From NCBI RefSeq assembly GCF_019049675.1, contig NZ_JAFMOW010000066.1:1-64000 (forward strand): a stretch of 64,000 nucleotides of DNA, in the 5' to 3' direction. A model generated the notes under the pieces. That model was not told the DNA's origin and ran no database searches. It saw only the letters and a program-made list of their open reading frames with translations. The position numbers and the translations under genes are program-made. This DNA is from Rahnella bonaserana. Its GTDB lineage: Bacteria; Pseudomonadota; Gammaproteobacteria; Enterobacterales; Enterobacteriaceae. Below are positions 7,347-16,462 of the stretch, piece after piece; the stretch's first letter is position 1; every line of letters begins with the position of its first letter.

Positions 7347-9642
7347 TCTTCACAGAAAACTGGCGCAAAGCTGGCTGCTGATAATCGTGCTGCTGGTGGC
7401 GGCACTGTTCTGGTTACTGCCGCGCAGTCAGATTAACAGCAGCGTGCTGGCGCTCTTGCCTCAGCAACAGACGGCGGAGGTTCCGCAGGCATTTTCTGAC
7501 GGATTCACACAGCGGCTGGACCGCCAGCTGATGTGGCTGGTCAGTCCGCCGCCGGGTGCCGGAGTTCAGCCCGCTGATGACTGGCTCAGACAGTTGCAAA
7601 CGTTGCCGGAACTGACCCAGGTCGCAGGGCCGATGGATGCACAGCGTCAGCAGGAGTGGGGGGCTTTCTTTTTCAAACATCGCAATGCGTTGCTCGATGA
7701 CGAGACCCGCCAGCGCCTGAAATCGGGGGCTGAGGCACAAAGTCAGTGGATCCTCGGTCAGGTCTATTCGGCATTTTCAGGCGTCAGTGGCAAAGAACTG
7801 GCAAACGATCCGCTGCTGCTGGTGCGCGCTTCGCAAATGGCGCAGCAGCAAAACAGTGCCGGTATGGCGCTGGATCATGGCTGGCTGATGGCCCGCGATA
7901 ATCAGGGTCGCAACTGGTACCTGCTGCACGGTGAGCTGAAAGCTTCTTCGTATGACATCACCTCGGCGAAACACACGGTGGCGGCGCTCAGTGCGGCGAA
8001 AGATGCGTTTGAGGCACGCTGGCCGGGCGCAAAAGTGCTTGAGCGCGGCACAATTTTCTACAGCAATTATGCCAGTCAGCAGGCTGAACACGATCTCTCC
8101 ACGATGGGTGCGGCGTCAGTGCTGGGCGTATTTGCACTGATCTTACTGATGTTCCGCTCCGTCCTGCCATTGCTGCTCAGCCTGCTATCTGTCGCTATCG
8201 GCGCGCTGTCTGGCACCGTTTTTACCTTATGGATATTTGGCGAAATTCACGTGATGACACTGGTGCTGAGCACCAGCATTGTCGGGATTTCTGCCGACTA
8301 CACGTTGTACTTCCTGACTGAACGGCGCGTACACGGTGAGGTCAATTCCCCGCTGGAAAGCCTGAAAAAGCTGTTCCCTGCTTTATCTGTGGCCTTGCTG
8401 ACTACGGTGGCTGCCTATCTGATGTTGCTGATTGCGCCGTTCCCCGGCCTGCAACAGCTGGCTGTTTTTGCTGCCGCCGGGCTGAGTGCCGCCTGTATCA
8501 CCGTCATGTGCTGGTATCCGTATTTGTCGACACGCTTGCCGGTCGGGCCCACGCCGGGGCTGGCGATCATCATGCGCTGGTTGCTGGCGTGGCGCAGCCG
8601 CAAAGCCGTCCGGTTCGGATTGCCCTTGCTGGTTTTAGTGCTGGTGGTGACAGGAATATCGCGGCTGAAAATCAACGATGACATCGCAGATTTGCAATCC
8701 CTGCCTGCGGATTTGCAGCAGCAGGAACAACATATCGCCGCGCTGACCGGACAGACCAACGACCAGAAATGGCTGCTGGTGTATGGCGACAGCGCAGAGC
8801 AGACACTGCAACGTCTGGAAGCTCTGCGGCCAAAGCTGGCGCAGGCTAAAGAGAAGGGGGTGATTGACGGTTTCCGGGCGATCAGCCTGCCTTCACAAGC
8901 ACAACAGCAGCGCGATTTATCCCTGCTCCGGCAGCGTGCTCCGCAAATTGTTACGCAGCTGCAGCAAGCGGGAGTGACAGTGGCACCCCCCGATCTGAGT
9001 GCGCAAAAGGTTGAGGTACCGCAATGGCTTAACAGCGTAGTGAGCGAGGGCTGGCGTTTGCTGTGGCTGACGCTGCCCGACGGGCGCAGCGCCACGTTGA
9101 TTCCGGTGAACGGTGTTCATGACAGCGCGGCCATGGCGGTGCTGGCGGCTTCCACCCCAGGAGCAGGCTGGATCGACCGCAAAACGGAATTCAGCAGCCT
9201 TTTCTCGCAATACCGTGTTTATCTGACGTATCTGCTGGCGCTGGCTGTGGCGGTCATCGCGGCTGTTTATCTCTGGCGTTTTCGTCTGCCCCACGGGCTT
9301 ATTTGCCTGTTGCCAACGCTGCTTTCGCTGGGAATGGGGATCGCGGCGCTGGGTTTCAGCGGTCACAATCTCAATCTTTTCTCTCTGCTGGCGCTCATCC
9401 TGGTGCTGGGGATCGGCATCAATTACACCCTGTTTTTCACCAATCCGCGCGGCACGCCAACCACATCAATGTTTGCCATTTTCATGGCGGTGGTGACGAC
9501 ATTACTGACGTTCGGCATGCTGGTATTCAGTTCGACACAGGCAATCAGCAGTTTTGGTATTGTACTGAGCGCCGGTATTTTAACCGCCTTCCTGCTGTCG
9601 CCACTGACTTTGCCAGCTAAAAAAAGAGGACGCAAAAAATGA
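7336..9642 (+). CDS. apeM: MMPL/RND-family polyene exporter
   Basis: This large inner-membrane protein (768 residues) of the MMPL/RND type has an N-terminal membrane helix and a periplasmic domain. A block of about five helices around residues 255-410 follows, then a second periplasmic domain and a last helix block around 630-760. The reading begins with TTG at 7336 inside apeL, an 11-base overlap; the first residues (HPDLHRKLAQSW) lead straight into the first helix, so the start is plausible. It should move the lipid-linked polyene out of the inner membrane. Confidence 0.85.
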   Translation: MHPDLHRKLAQSWLLIIVLLVAALFWLLPRSQINSSVLALLPQQQTAEVPQAFSDGFTQRLDRQLMWLVSPPPGAGVQPADDWLRQLQTLPELTQVAGPMDAQRQQEWGAFFFKHRNALLDDETRQRLKSGAEAQSQWILGQVYSAFSGVSGKELANDPLLLVRASQMAQQQNSAGMALDHGWLMARDNQGRNWYLLHGELKASSYDITSAKHTVAALSAAKDAFEARWPGAKVLERGTIFYSNYASQQAEHDLSTMGAASVLGVFALILLMFRSVLPLLLSLLSVAIGALSGTVFTLWIFGEIHVMTLVLSTSIVGISADYTLYFLTERRVHGEVNSPLESLKKLFPALSVALLTTVAAYLMLLIAPFPGLQQLAVFAAAGLSAACITVMCWYPYLSTRLPVGPTPGLAIIMRWLLAWRSRKAVRFGLPLLVLVLVVTGISRLKINDDIADLQSLPADLQQQEQHIAALTGQTNDQKWLLVYGDSAEQTLQRLEALRPKLAQAKEKGVIDGFRAISLPSQAQQQRDLSLLRQRAPQIVTQLQQAGVTVAPPDLSAQKVEVPQWLNSVVSEGWRLLWLTLPDGRSATLIPVNGVHDSAAMAVLAASTPGAGWIDRKTEFSSLFSQYRVYLTYLLALAVAVIAAVYLWRFRLPHGLICLLPTLLSLGMGIAALGFSGHNLNLFSLLALILVLGIGINYTLFFTNPRGTPTTSMFAIFMAVVTTLLTFGMLVFSSTQAISSFGIVLSAGILTAFLLSPLTLPAKKRGRKK

Positions 9643-10214
9643 CCCGAATGACCTGGCCGGTGCTGGCGCTTCTTCTCTTCATGCTGGGCGGTTGTGCGAC
9701 AAGTTCGCCTTCCGGTACCCGGCCACAGGCCTGGCTGAAGCGTGGTGTGCAGGTAAAACTTCCGCCACCCTTGCTGGATAAACCGGTCAGTCAGCAACAG
9801 TTGCTGACGGCGACCGTCAACGGCAAACAACAGTCATTGCTGGTACTGCTTAATGCTGATGGTAAATCGCTGCAACTGGCCGGATTGTCTCCGCTTGGGA
9901 TCCGCCTGTTCAAAGTGGTCTACGATCAAACGGGGATCCACACCGAGCAGGCGATAAAAATGGAGGGTTTACCTCCAGCTAATCAGGTTCTGGCCGATAT
10001 TATGTTGAGCTACTGGCCGGTTCAGATCTGGCAACCATTGCTGCCAGCGGGCTGGACGTTCGATGAGCAGCCGCTTCGCCGGACATTACTGGATAACGAA
10101 GGCCATGCCGTCACCCGCATTGATTACGTGGCGCAGGGCAACTCTCGTCAGCCTGTTTCGATTACTCAGATGGCGTTTCACTACCAGATAACTATCCAGA
10201 ATGTCGGTGACTAA
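9639..10214 (+). CDS. apeN: Aryl polyene cluster lipoprotein (DUF3261)
   Basis: This is a 191-residue lipoprotein. The signal sequence ends in the lipobox LGGC, with Cys near residue 19, followed by ATSSPSG, so it is predicted to be sorted to the outer membrane. Proteins of this family (DUF3261) are regular members of aryl polyene operons. They may act at the outer membrane as a LolB-like receiver for the polyene lipid, though that is inference. The start overlaps the apeM stop as ATGA. Confidence 0.8.
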   Translation: MTRMTWPVLALLLFMLGGCATSSPSGTRPQAWLKRGVQVKLPPPLLDKPVSQQQLLTATVNGKQQSLLVLLNADGKSLQLAGLSPLGIRLFKVVYDQTGIHTEQAIKMEGLPPANQVLADIMLSYWPVQIWQPLLPAGWTFDEQPLRRTLLDNEGHAVTRIDYVAQGNSRQPVSITQMAFHYQITIQNVGD

Positions 10215-10215
10215 C

Positions 10216-11388
10216 ATGATCTACTTTTCGGCCGTGGGCATGGTTAACGCGCTGGGAAACAACCATGCGCAAATCGCGGCCAGCCTGAAGGCGGGCGTCG
10301 CGCCGGGTATGACCGTGCAGAAAGGCTGGCTGACGGAAGACCGGCCGGTCTGGCTCGGCAGTGTGACGGGCGAATTACCGGCTATCCCGTCTGGCCTCCC
10401 GGCACACCGCAGCCGCAATAATCAGCTGTTACTGGCCGCGCTGGCGCAAATTGAAGCGCCGGTAAATGACGCGATCGCCCGTTATGGCAAAGATCGCGTG
10501 GCAATCGTAATGGGCACCAGCACGTCGGGTATTGCTGAAGGTGAAGACGCAGTGCGTCATCTTCAGCAGCATGGCGAATTTCCGGCGGATTATGACTATC
10601 AGCAGCAGGAGCTGGGTGATCCTTCACAATTTATGGCGCAATTACTCGATCTGAGTGGTCCCGCCTATACCTTATCGACGGCCTGTTCTTCCAGTGCGAA
10701 AGCGATTATCAGCGGAAAGCGCCTGATTGAATCCGGGCTGGCTGATGCCGCACTGGTCGGCGGTGCTGACAGTTTGTGCCGGATGCCGGTGAACGGCTTC
10801 AACAGCCTGGGATCCTATTCCCGCGGTCATTGCACGCCATTCGGTCAAAACCGCGATGGCATCAATATCGGTGAGGCATCAGCCCTGATTTTGCTGACAC
10901 GTGAACCGGCGGATATTGCGCTGCTTGGTGCCGGTGAATCGTCGGATGCCTGGCATATGTCTGCCCCGCATCCTGAAGGACTGGGCGCCGAACGCGCCAT
11001 AAGTATGGCGTTAGAGCAGGCCGGTCTTCGCCCCGATGATGTGGGCTACATCAATGCGCACGGCACTGCCACCCCGCTTAATGATCAGGTGGAAGCTGCT
11101 GTGATACATCGTCTGTTTGGCAACCGGACGCCGTGCAGTTCTACCAAACATCTCACCGGCCATACGCTGGGCGCCGCGGGAGCAACGGAAGCGGCGCTGA
11201 GCTGGCTCATCCTTACGCAACATATTGCGTTGCCAGGACAGGATTTCAGCAAAACGCCGCGGGATAACAGCCTGCCGGATATCCGGCTGGTGGAAACGAC
11301 ACAAATGGTGGAGAAACCGGTCATTTTGTCCAACTCCTTTGCTTTTGGCGGCAATAACGCCAGCCTGGTGATCGGGAGGCCGTCATGA
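10216..11388 (+). CDS. apeO: Aryl polyene ketosynthase (partner of ApeC)
   Basis: This 390-residue beta-ketoacyl-ACP synthase has an intact Cys-His-His triad. The Cys is in STACSSS near residue 157, with His in NAHGTATPLND and His in KHLTGHTLGAAGA. The start at 10216 (MIYFSAVG) leaves one base after apeN; an ATG at 10201 would add five residues and overlap apeN. In studied systems ApeO forms a heterodimer with the Cys-less ApeC and performs polyene elongation. The stop overlaps apeP by 4 bases. Confidence 0.88.
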   Translation: MIYFSAVGMVNALGNNHAQIAASLKAGVAPGMTVQKGWLTEDRPVWLGSVTGELPAIPSGLPAHRSRNNQLLLAALAQIEAPVNDAIARYGKDRVAIVMGTSTSGIAEGEDAVRHLQQHGEFPADYDYQQQELGDPSQFMAQLLDLSGPAYTLSTACSSSAKAIISGKRLIESGLADAALVGGADSLCRMPVNGFNSLGSYSRGHCTPFGQNRDGINIGEASALILLTREPADIALLGAGESSDAWHMSAPHPEGLGAERAISMALEQAGLRPDDVGYINAHGTATPLNDQVEAAVIHRLFGNRTPCSSTKHLTGHTLGAAGATEAALSWLILTQHIALPGQDFSKTPRDNSLPDIRLVETTQMVEKPVILSNSFAFGGNNASLVIGRPS

Positions 11389-11864
11389 ATACCTTAAACG
11401 CTGCGGATTATTTACCGCATGAATCGCCGATGGTGTTGCTGGAAAACGTCATCGAAGTAACAGAAGAAACGGCGTTATGCAGCGTTGTGGTATCAGAACA
11501 GAGCGTGCTGGCGCCGTTTCTCAATGCCCGTGGTGCCTTGCCCGCGTGGTACGCCATTGAGCTGATCGCGCAGACAATTGGCGTGTGGAGTGGCTGGCAC
11601 GGCGCGCAAAGCGGAGAATCGCCGCAGGTGGGCATGCTGCTGGGCGGAAGGGCGATAAAATGCAGCGTGCCGGAATTTGCAGCAGGCAGTGAATTACAGA
11701 TAAGCGTGGCGATGGTTCTGCGCGACGAAAAACTCGCCAGTTTTGAAGGCGTTATCTGCATTAAAAGAAAACAAGACAACCTGCAGGTTGCACAGGGAAG
11801 GCTGAACACTTACCAGCCAGACAAGGATGAACTGATTAAACTGACACAGGGGAAACAGGAATGA
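11385..11864 (+). CDS. apeP: Second aryl polyene dehydratase (hotdog fold)
   Basis: This 159-residue FabZ/FabA-like hotdog protein opens with YLPHESPMVLLENVIEV, the dehydratase signature with the catalytic His near residue 12. It is one of the two dehydratases of aryl polyene pathways and partners ApeI. It sits between the ketosynthase apeO and the ketoreductase apeQ with 4-base overlaps on both sides, so translation is probably coupled. Confidence 0.85.
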   Translation: MNTLNAADYLPHESPMVLLENVIEVTEETALCSVVVSEQSVLAPFLNARGALPAWYAIELIAQTIGVWSGWHGAQSGESPQVGMLLGGRAIKCSVPEFAAGSELQISVAMVLRDEKLASFEGVICIKRKQDNLQVAQGRLNTYQPDKDELIKLTQGKQE

Positions 11865-12592
11865 CGCGTTCGGTATTAGTGACCGGTGCCAGCAAGGGGA
11901 TCGGCAAAGCCATTGCCTGTCGGCTGGCAGGCGAGGGTTTTTTGGTAGTCATTCACTACCACAGCGATAAAGCGGGTGCAGAAGATACCCTGCAACAGAT
12001 TAGCGAAAATGGCGGCAGCGGGCGCATTGTGCAGTTCGATATCAGCAACCGCCAGCAGTGCCGGGAAGTGATCGAAGCGGATATTGAGGCGTATGGCGCT
12101 TATTACGGTGTGATTAATAACGCCGGCATCACCCGCGACGCGGCGTTTCCGGCGCTGACTGACGAAGACTGGGACGGCGTAGTCCACACCAATCTCGACA
12201 GCTTCTACAATGTTTTACACCCTTGCGTGATGCCGATGATCGGCCTGCGTCAGGGTGGGCGCATTATTGCACTTTCTTCGGTTTCCGGTATTACGGGCAA
12301 CCGCGGCCAGGTCAATTACAGTGCCGCCAAAGCCGGGATTATCGGCGCCTGCAAAGCGCTGTCGCTGGAGCTGGCAAAACGCAAAATCACCGTCAACTGT
12401 ATTGCGCCGGGGCTGATTGATACCGGCATGCTGGAGATGGAAAAACCGGCGCTGGATGCCGCCATGAGCATGATCCCGCTCAAACGTATGGGGCGTGCGG
12501 AAGAAGTCGCCGGGCTGGCGAGCTATCTGATGTCAGATATCGCGGGCTACGTGACGCGTCAGGTGATCTCCATCAACGGAGGCATGGTATGA
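11861..12592 (+). CDS. apeQ: Aryl polyene 3-ketoacyl-ACP reductase (FabG-like)
   Basis: This is a 243-residue short-chain dehydrogenase. It has the cofactor-binding GASKGIGKA at the N terminus, NNAGITRD in the middle and the catalytic YSAAK (Tyr-X3-Lys) near residue 151. It reduces the beta-keto group after each extension, presumably with NADPH. The 4-base overlaps with apeP and apeR place it firmly in the operon. It differs from the housekeeping FabG only by context; by sequence alone it could reduce other ACP substrates. Confidence 0.88.
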   Translation: MTRSVLVTGASKGIGKAIACRLAGEGFLVVIHYHSDKAGAEDTLQQISENGGSGRIVQFDISNRQQCREVIEADIEAYGAYYGVINNAGITRDAAFPALTDEDWDGVVHTNLDSFYNVLHPCVMPMIGLRQGGRIIALSSVSGITGNRGQVNYSAAKAGIIGACKALSLELAKRKITVNCIAPGLIDTGMLEMEKPALDAAMSMIPLKRMGRAEEVAGLASYLMSDIAGYVTRQVISINGGMV

Positions 12593-13818
12593 GCTATCGT
12601 GTAGTGATTACCGGCATGAAAGGTGTGACGGCATTCGGCAACCACTGGGACGAGGTTTCTGCCCGTCTGCAGCAGGGTAAAAATGCCGTTCGGCATATGG
12701 ATGAGTGGTTGATCTACCAGGGGCTGAACACTCATCTGGGCGCACCGGTGGATGATTTTGTCCTGCCCGCGCACTACACCCGAAAACGTATCCGCTCGAT
12801 GGGGCGGGTTTCGCTGTTGTCGACCCGTGCGGTGGAACTGGCGCTGGAGCAGGCCGGTTTGCTGGAAGACCCGGTTCTGACGGATGGCGAAACTGGGATT
12901 GCGTTCGGTTCCTCGACCGGTAGCACCGGACCGGTGAGCGAATTCGCCACCATGCTGACCGAAAAGCACACCAATAACATCACCGGCACGACGTATGTGC
13001 AGATGATGCCGCATACCACGGCGGTGAATGCCGGATTATTCTTCGGGCTGAAAGGGCGCGTTATTCCAACGTCCAGCGCCTGTACCTCCGGCAGTCAGGC
13101 GATCGGTTATGCCTATGAAGCGATCAAACACGGTTACCAGACTGTGATGGTGGCGGGCGGTGCGGAAGAACTCTGTCCGTCAGAAGCGGCCGTGTTCGAC
13201 ACGCTGTTTGCCACCAGTCAGCAGAATGATCACCCGGAACTTTCGCCGCGTCCGTTTGATACGCAGCGTGACGGTCTGGTGATTGGAGAAGGAGCCGGGG
13301 CACTTATTCTTGAATCGCTCGAACATGCGCAGGCACGTGGTGCGAAAATTTACGCAGAAATCGTCGGATTCGCCACCAACTGCGACGCGGCGCATATTAC
13401 CCAGCCGCAGCAATCGACTATGCAGATTTGTATCGAAAAATCGCTGAAAAATGCCGGTATTCCTGCCTCTGAAATCGGGTATATCAGTGCGCATGGCACG
13501 GCGACAGATCGCGGAGATATTGCAGAAAGTCATGCAACCACAGCGGTTTTTGGTAATCAGACGCCAATCTCGTCGCTGAAAAGTTACTTGGGGCATACGC
13601 TCGGTGCCTGTGGTGCGCTGGAAGCGTGGATGTCGCTGGAAATGATGCGTGAAGACCGGTTTGTGCCGACCATCAACCTGACGCAACCGGATCCGCTGTG
13701 CGGCGAACTGGACTACATCATGGGGGAATCGCGCCATATTCAGACTGAATTTATTCAGTCGAATAACTTTGCATTCGGCGGCATCAATACCTCTTTAGTT
13801 TTCCGTCGCTGGCCGTAA
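12589..13818 (+). CDS. apeR: Second aryl polyene ketosynthase (homodimeric type)
   Basis: This 409-residue beta-ketoacyl-ACP synthase has its catalytic Cys165 in SSACTSG, plus His residues in SAHGTATDRGD and KSYLGHTLGACGA. In characterised clusters ApeR is a homodimeric ketosynthase that assists the ApeO/ApeC pair, possibly in the first condensations. It is the last of the conserved apeC-to-apeR series; three bases separate it from the carrier-protein-activating gene. Confidence 0.87.
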   Translation: MSYRVVITGMKGVTAFGNHWDEVSARLQQGKNAVRHMDEWLIYQGLNTHLGAPVDDFVLPAHYTRKRIRSMGRVSLLSTRAVELALEQAGLLEDPVLTDGETGIAFGSSTGSTGPVSEFATMLTEKHTNNITGTTYVQMMPHTTAVNAGLFFGLKGRVIPTSSACTSGSQAIGYAYEAIKHGYQTVMVAGGAEELCPSEAAVFDTLFATSQQNDHPELSPRPFDTQRDGLVIGEGAGALILESLEHAQARGAKIYAEIVGFATNCDAAHITQPQQSTMQICIEKSLKNAGIPASEIGYISAHGTATDRGDIAESHATTAVFGNQTPISSLKSYLGHTLGACGALEAWMSLEMMREDRFVPTINLTQPDPLCGELDYIMGESRHIQTEFIQSNNFAFGGINTSLVFRRWP

Positions 13819-13821
13819 ACG

Positions 13822-14508
13822 ATGAACGCTGCGCATCTTATGACCGCGTCGCTGGATGATACTTTTTCGCTGTCCCGCTTGTCCGCAGATATGCTCGCCA
13901 AAAGTGCCGGAATGACACCAGCACGCCGCCAGCAATGGCATGCGGGCAGGGCATTACTTGCCGAAGCGCTGTCCGTTTTCTGCGGTTGTGAGGTGTTACC
14001 AGAACTGCAACATTCTGCGCAGGGAAAGCCCTATTTCTCTGACACTTCCCTGCCGCATTTTTCTCTCAGTCATAGCAAAAATCACCTGCAACTGCTGCTA
14101 TGTCAGGCGGGTGACGCCGGAGGCGATGTGGAGCAAATGCGCCCGCGGCGACGTTATCTTAACGTCGCCCGTGAAGCATTCAGTGAAACTGAGTTTCAGT
14201 GGCTGACGGAACAGGCGGAACCGCAAACGGCGTTCTGGCAACTGTGGTGTCTGCGGGAAGCATGGCTGAAACAACAGGGCGGCAGCGTGTGGCAGATGGA
14301 CCGGATCCATCTGGATCCGAAAAATCATCAGTTTACTTCACAGCCTTCTACCGACAGCCGGTTATGGTTTGTCGCCGATGGATCTGAGATGCGTGCGCTG
14401 GCACTGCCTGCGGGCGTTTCAGAACTTGAGGAATATGCTTTTAACGCGGTTTCCGGCGATTTTATCCCACTGGCCTCGCGGCCATGGTCGCAGTTTTCAT
14501 CCCGCTGA
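13822..14508 (+). CDS. 4'-phosphopantetheinyl transferase (Sfp/AcpT type)
   Basis: This 228-residue protein has the phosphopantetheinyl transferase motifs. These are HAGRALL near residue 34, a central FSLSHSKNH, GGDVE (metal-binding Asp and Glu) near residue 96, and WCLREAWLK near residue 142. The last is a variant of the usual W-x-x-KEA, with Arg for Lys. It would convert apo-ApeE and apo-ApeF to their holo forms. It follows apeR by three bases, and no terminator hairpin was seen after it. Enterobacteria carry other such transferases, so its exact carrier range is unknown. Confidence 0.88.
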   Translation: MNAAHLMTASLDDTFSLSRLSADMLAKSAGMTPARRQQWHAGRALLAEALSVFCGCEVLPELQHSAQGKPYFSDTSLPHFSLSHSKNHLQLLLCQAGDAGGDVEQMRPRRRYLNVAREAFSETEFQWLTEQAEPQTAFWQLWCLREAWLKQQGGSVWQMDRIHLDPKNHQFTSQPSTDSRLWFVADGSEMRALALPAGVSELEEYAFNAVSGDFIPLASRPWSQFSSR

Positions 14509-14622
14509 TTATTGCGCTCAAATCAAAAGTCTTCTGGCAATACGGTCGTTTTTATCCATGAACGCGCAGTTCATACTCTCTCCATGATTTATCACCCTTA
14601 AAAATTAAAAAGAGAGAACACT

Positions 14623-15426
14623 ATGAGCATTCCTGCCTTCGGTTTGGGAACATTTCGCCTGAAAGATGACGTGGTTAAAGCGTCCGTTGCCACCGCAGTG
14701 GAACTGGGTTATCGCGCCATTGATACCGCACAGATTTATGACAATGAAGCAGCCGTCGGCGATGCACTGGCTGAAAGCGGCATCGCGCGCGAAGAACTCT
14801 ACATCACCACCAAAATCTGGATTGAAAACCTGGCGGCTGACAAAGTCGTCGACAGCCTGAAGGAGAGCCTGCGTAAACTGAAAACGGATTATGTCGATTT
14901 AACGCTGATCCACTGGCCTTCACCGAATCAGGCCGTCAGTGTGGCAGAAACGATGCACGCACTGGTGGAAGCGAAGAAAATGGGTCTGACCCGCGAAATC
15001 GGTGTTTCCAACTTTACCGTCGCGCTGATGCAGGAAGCGATCGACGCGGTGGGCGCGGATCAGATTGCGACAAACCAGATCGAGCTGTCGCCGTTCCTGC
15101 AAAACCAGACCGTGGTCGATTTCGCCCGCCAGAACGGCATTGCTGTAACGTCATATATGACGCTGGCCTACGGTGACGCCCTGAAAGATGCGACGATTAT
15201 TGAGATTGCCGCCCGCCACAACGCGACGCCTGCGCAGGTCGTGCTGGCCTGGGCATTGCAGTCAGGGTATGCGGTTATCCCGTCATCGACCAAACGCGAA
15301 AACCTGCAAAGCAATCTGCTGGCGCAAAAACTGACGCTGACAGATGCAGACATGCAACAGATCGCCGCGCTGGAACGCAACGGCCGTCTGGTCAGTCCCG
15401 AAGGTCTTGCGCCAGACTGGGATTGA
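14623..15426 (+). CDS. dkgB: 2,5-diketo-D-gluconate reductase B (aldo-keto reductase)
   Basis: This 267-residue aldo-keto reductase contains [14 protein letters not shown] (catalytic Asp and Tyr), TTKIW (Lys) and IHWPSP (His). The C-terminal NADPH site includes IPSSTKREN. Length and sequence match DkgB (YafB), which reduces 2,5-diketogluconate and methylglyoxal-type aldehydes in the cytosol. It is the first conserved backbone gene after the aryl polyene block. In E. coli K-12 it follows an rRNA operon; here it follows the ape operon after about 110 bases. A good Shine-Dalgarno (AGAGAG) precedes the start. Confidence 0.92.
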   Translation: MSIPAFGLGTFRLKDDVVKASVATAVELGYRAIDTAQIYDNEAAVGDALAESGIAREELYITTKIWIENLAADKVVDSLKESLRKLKTDYVDLTLIHWPSPNQAVSVAETMHALVEAKKMGLTREIGVSNFTVALMQEAIDAVGADQIATNQIELSPFLQNQTVVDFARQNGIAVTSYMTLAYGDALKDATIIEIAARHNATPAQVVLAWALQSGYAVIPSSTKRENLQSNLLAQKLTLTDADMQQIAALERNGRLVSPEGLAPDWD

Positions 15427-15436
15427 TCCTTAAACG

Positions 15437-15456
15437 CCTCCCCCTGCGAAGGGGGA
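15437..15456. repeat. CCCCC-TGCGAA-GGGGG palindromic repeat, copy 1
   Basis: A short hairpin with arms CCCCC and GGGGG and loop TGCGAA lies between the convergent genes dkgB and yafC. The same core recurs with longer arms at 61209-61238 at the end of dinB. Both copies sit between converging genes, so the element probably also acts as a terminator on both strands. Confidence 0.75.
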
Positions 15457-15459
15457 TCT

Positions 15460-16356
15460 TCAGGCCCCGCGAGTTCCCAGCTTTTCACTCAGAAAATCAA
15501 TAAAACACCGGATCCTGGTGCTGACCGTCTGATCGCTGTAATACACCGCGTGTAATGGCATGGCGATGCGCAGGGTATCCGGCACCAGCAGTTTCACCAG
15601 ATCTCCTCGTGCAATATCCTCATCGGTCATAAAATCTGACAGACAGGCAATGCCGTTGCCCTGTAAACACAGCCTGCGCAGCGTCTCACCACTTCCTGAA
15701 CTGATAAACGGCGTAACCGTCAGTTGCTGGCCGTCCGCACACAGCAGTGGCCATTTGTTCAGCGCCACCACTTCGTTAAAACCCAGACAGCGGTGTTTCA
15801 GCAGATCATCAGCGCGTTGCGGCGTTCCCCATTTTTTCAGGTAATCCGGTGACGCCAGCACGCTGCGGTAGCTCAGCATCAGCTTGCGCGCCCGCAGGCT
15901 GGAATCTTCCAGCTCACCGACGCGGATCGCCACATCCACTTTGTGGTCGATGAGATTGATATTGCTCTCGGAAGAAAACAGGGCGAGTGACATCTTCGGG
16001 AAACGTTCGGTAAATTCAGCCACCAGCGGCGAGATGATATGCAAAATAACCGGCGTGGCCGCATCGACGCGTAAAATCCCCTGCGGGTCGTCGCGGTTCT
16101 CAAGAAGATCGTCTTCCGCGGCTGCCATTTCATGGAGGATCTTCTGCACCCGGACGAAATAACGCTCGCCCTCGTGCGTCAGGCTTATCTGGCGCGTGGT
16201 ACGGTTGAGCAGGGTGATGCCCAGTTTTTGCTCCAGACGTTTTAGTGTCCGGCTGACCACGGAATTATCCTGCCCCAGCTGTTCTGCCGCGCGGCTGAAA
16301 CTGCCGCTTTCTACCACGGTGACAAAGGTAATCAACTCTTCAGAACTGGCTCGCAT
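15460..16356 (-). CDS. yafC: LysR-family transcriptional regulator
   Basis: This 298-residue LysR-type regulator has an N-terminal winged helix-turn-helix (residues 1-60, [24 protein letters not shown]) and a substrate-binding effector domain from about residue 90. Position and orientation next to dkgB match E. coli yafC, whose targets are unknown. Here it is divergent from an MFS exporter gene with about 106 bases between them. LysR proteins often control the adjacent divergent gene, so it may regulate that exporter. That is inferred from layout only. Confidence 0.85.
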   Translation of the reverse strand: MRASSEELITFVTVVESGSFSRAAEQLGQDNSVVSRTLKRLEQKLGITLLNRTTRQISLTHEGERYFVRVQKILHEMAAAEDDLLENRDDPQGILRVDAATPVILHIISPLVAEFTERFPKMSLALFSSESNINLIDHKVDVAIRVGELEDSSLRARKLMLSYRSVLASPDYLKKWGTPQRADDLLKHRCLGFNEVVALNKWPLLCADGQQLTVTPFISSGSGETLRRLCLQGNGIACLSDFMTDEDIARGDLVKLLVPDTLRIAMPLHAVYYSDQTVSTRIRCFIDFLSEKLGTRGA

Positions 16357-16462
16357 TGTTGTTACTCCAGCATAAATAAATTGATACTTTGGTTATTTCT
16401 GTCATTTAAGCACAAGCAGATAATAGCCGCCATCAAATCGATATTCATGTGGAGTAAAGGTT

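Noticed and set aside
8415-9095. A 226-codon minus-strand frame inside apeM
   Set aside because: It is very rich in Ser, Cys and Arg, as expected from reading a GC-rich gene backwards, and lies wholly within the exporter gene.
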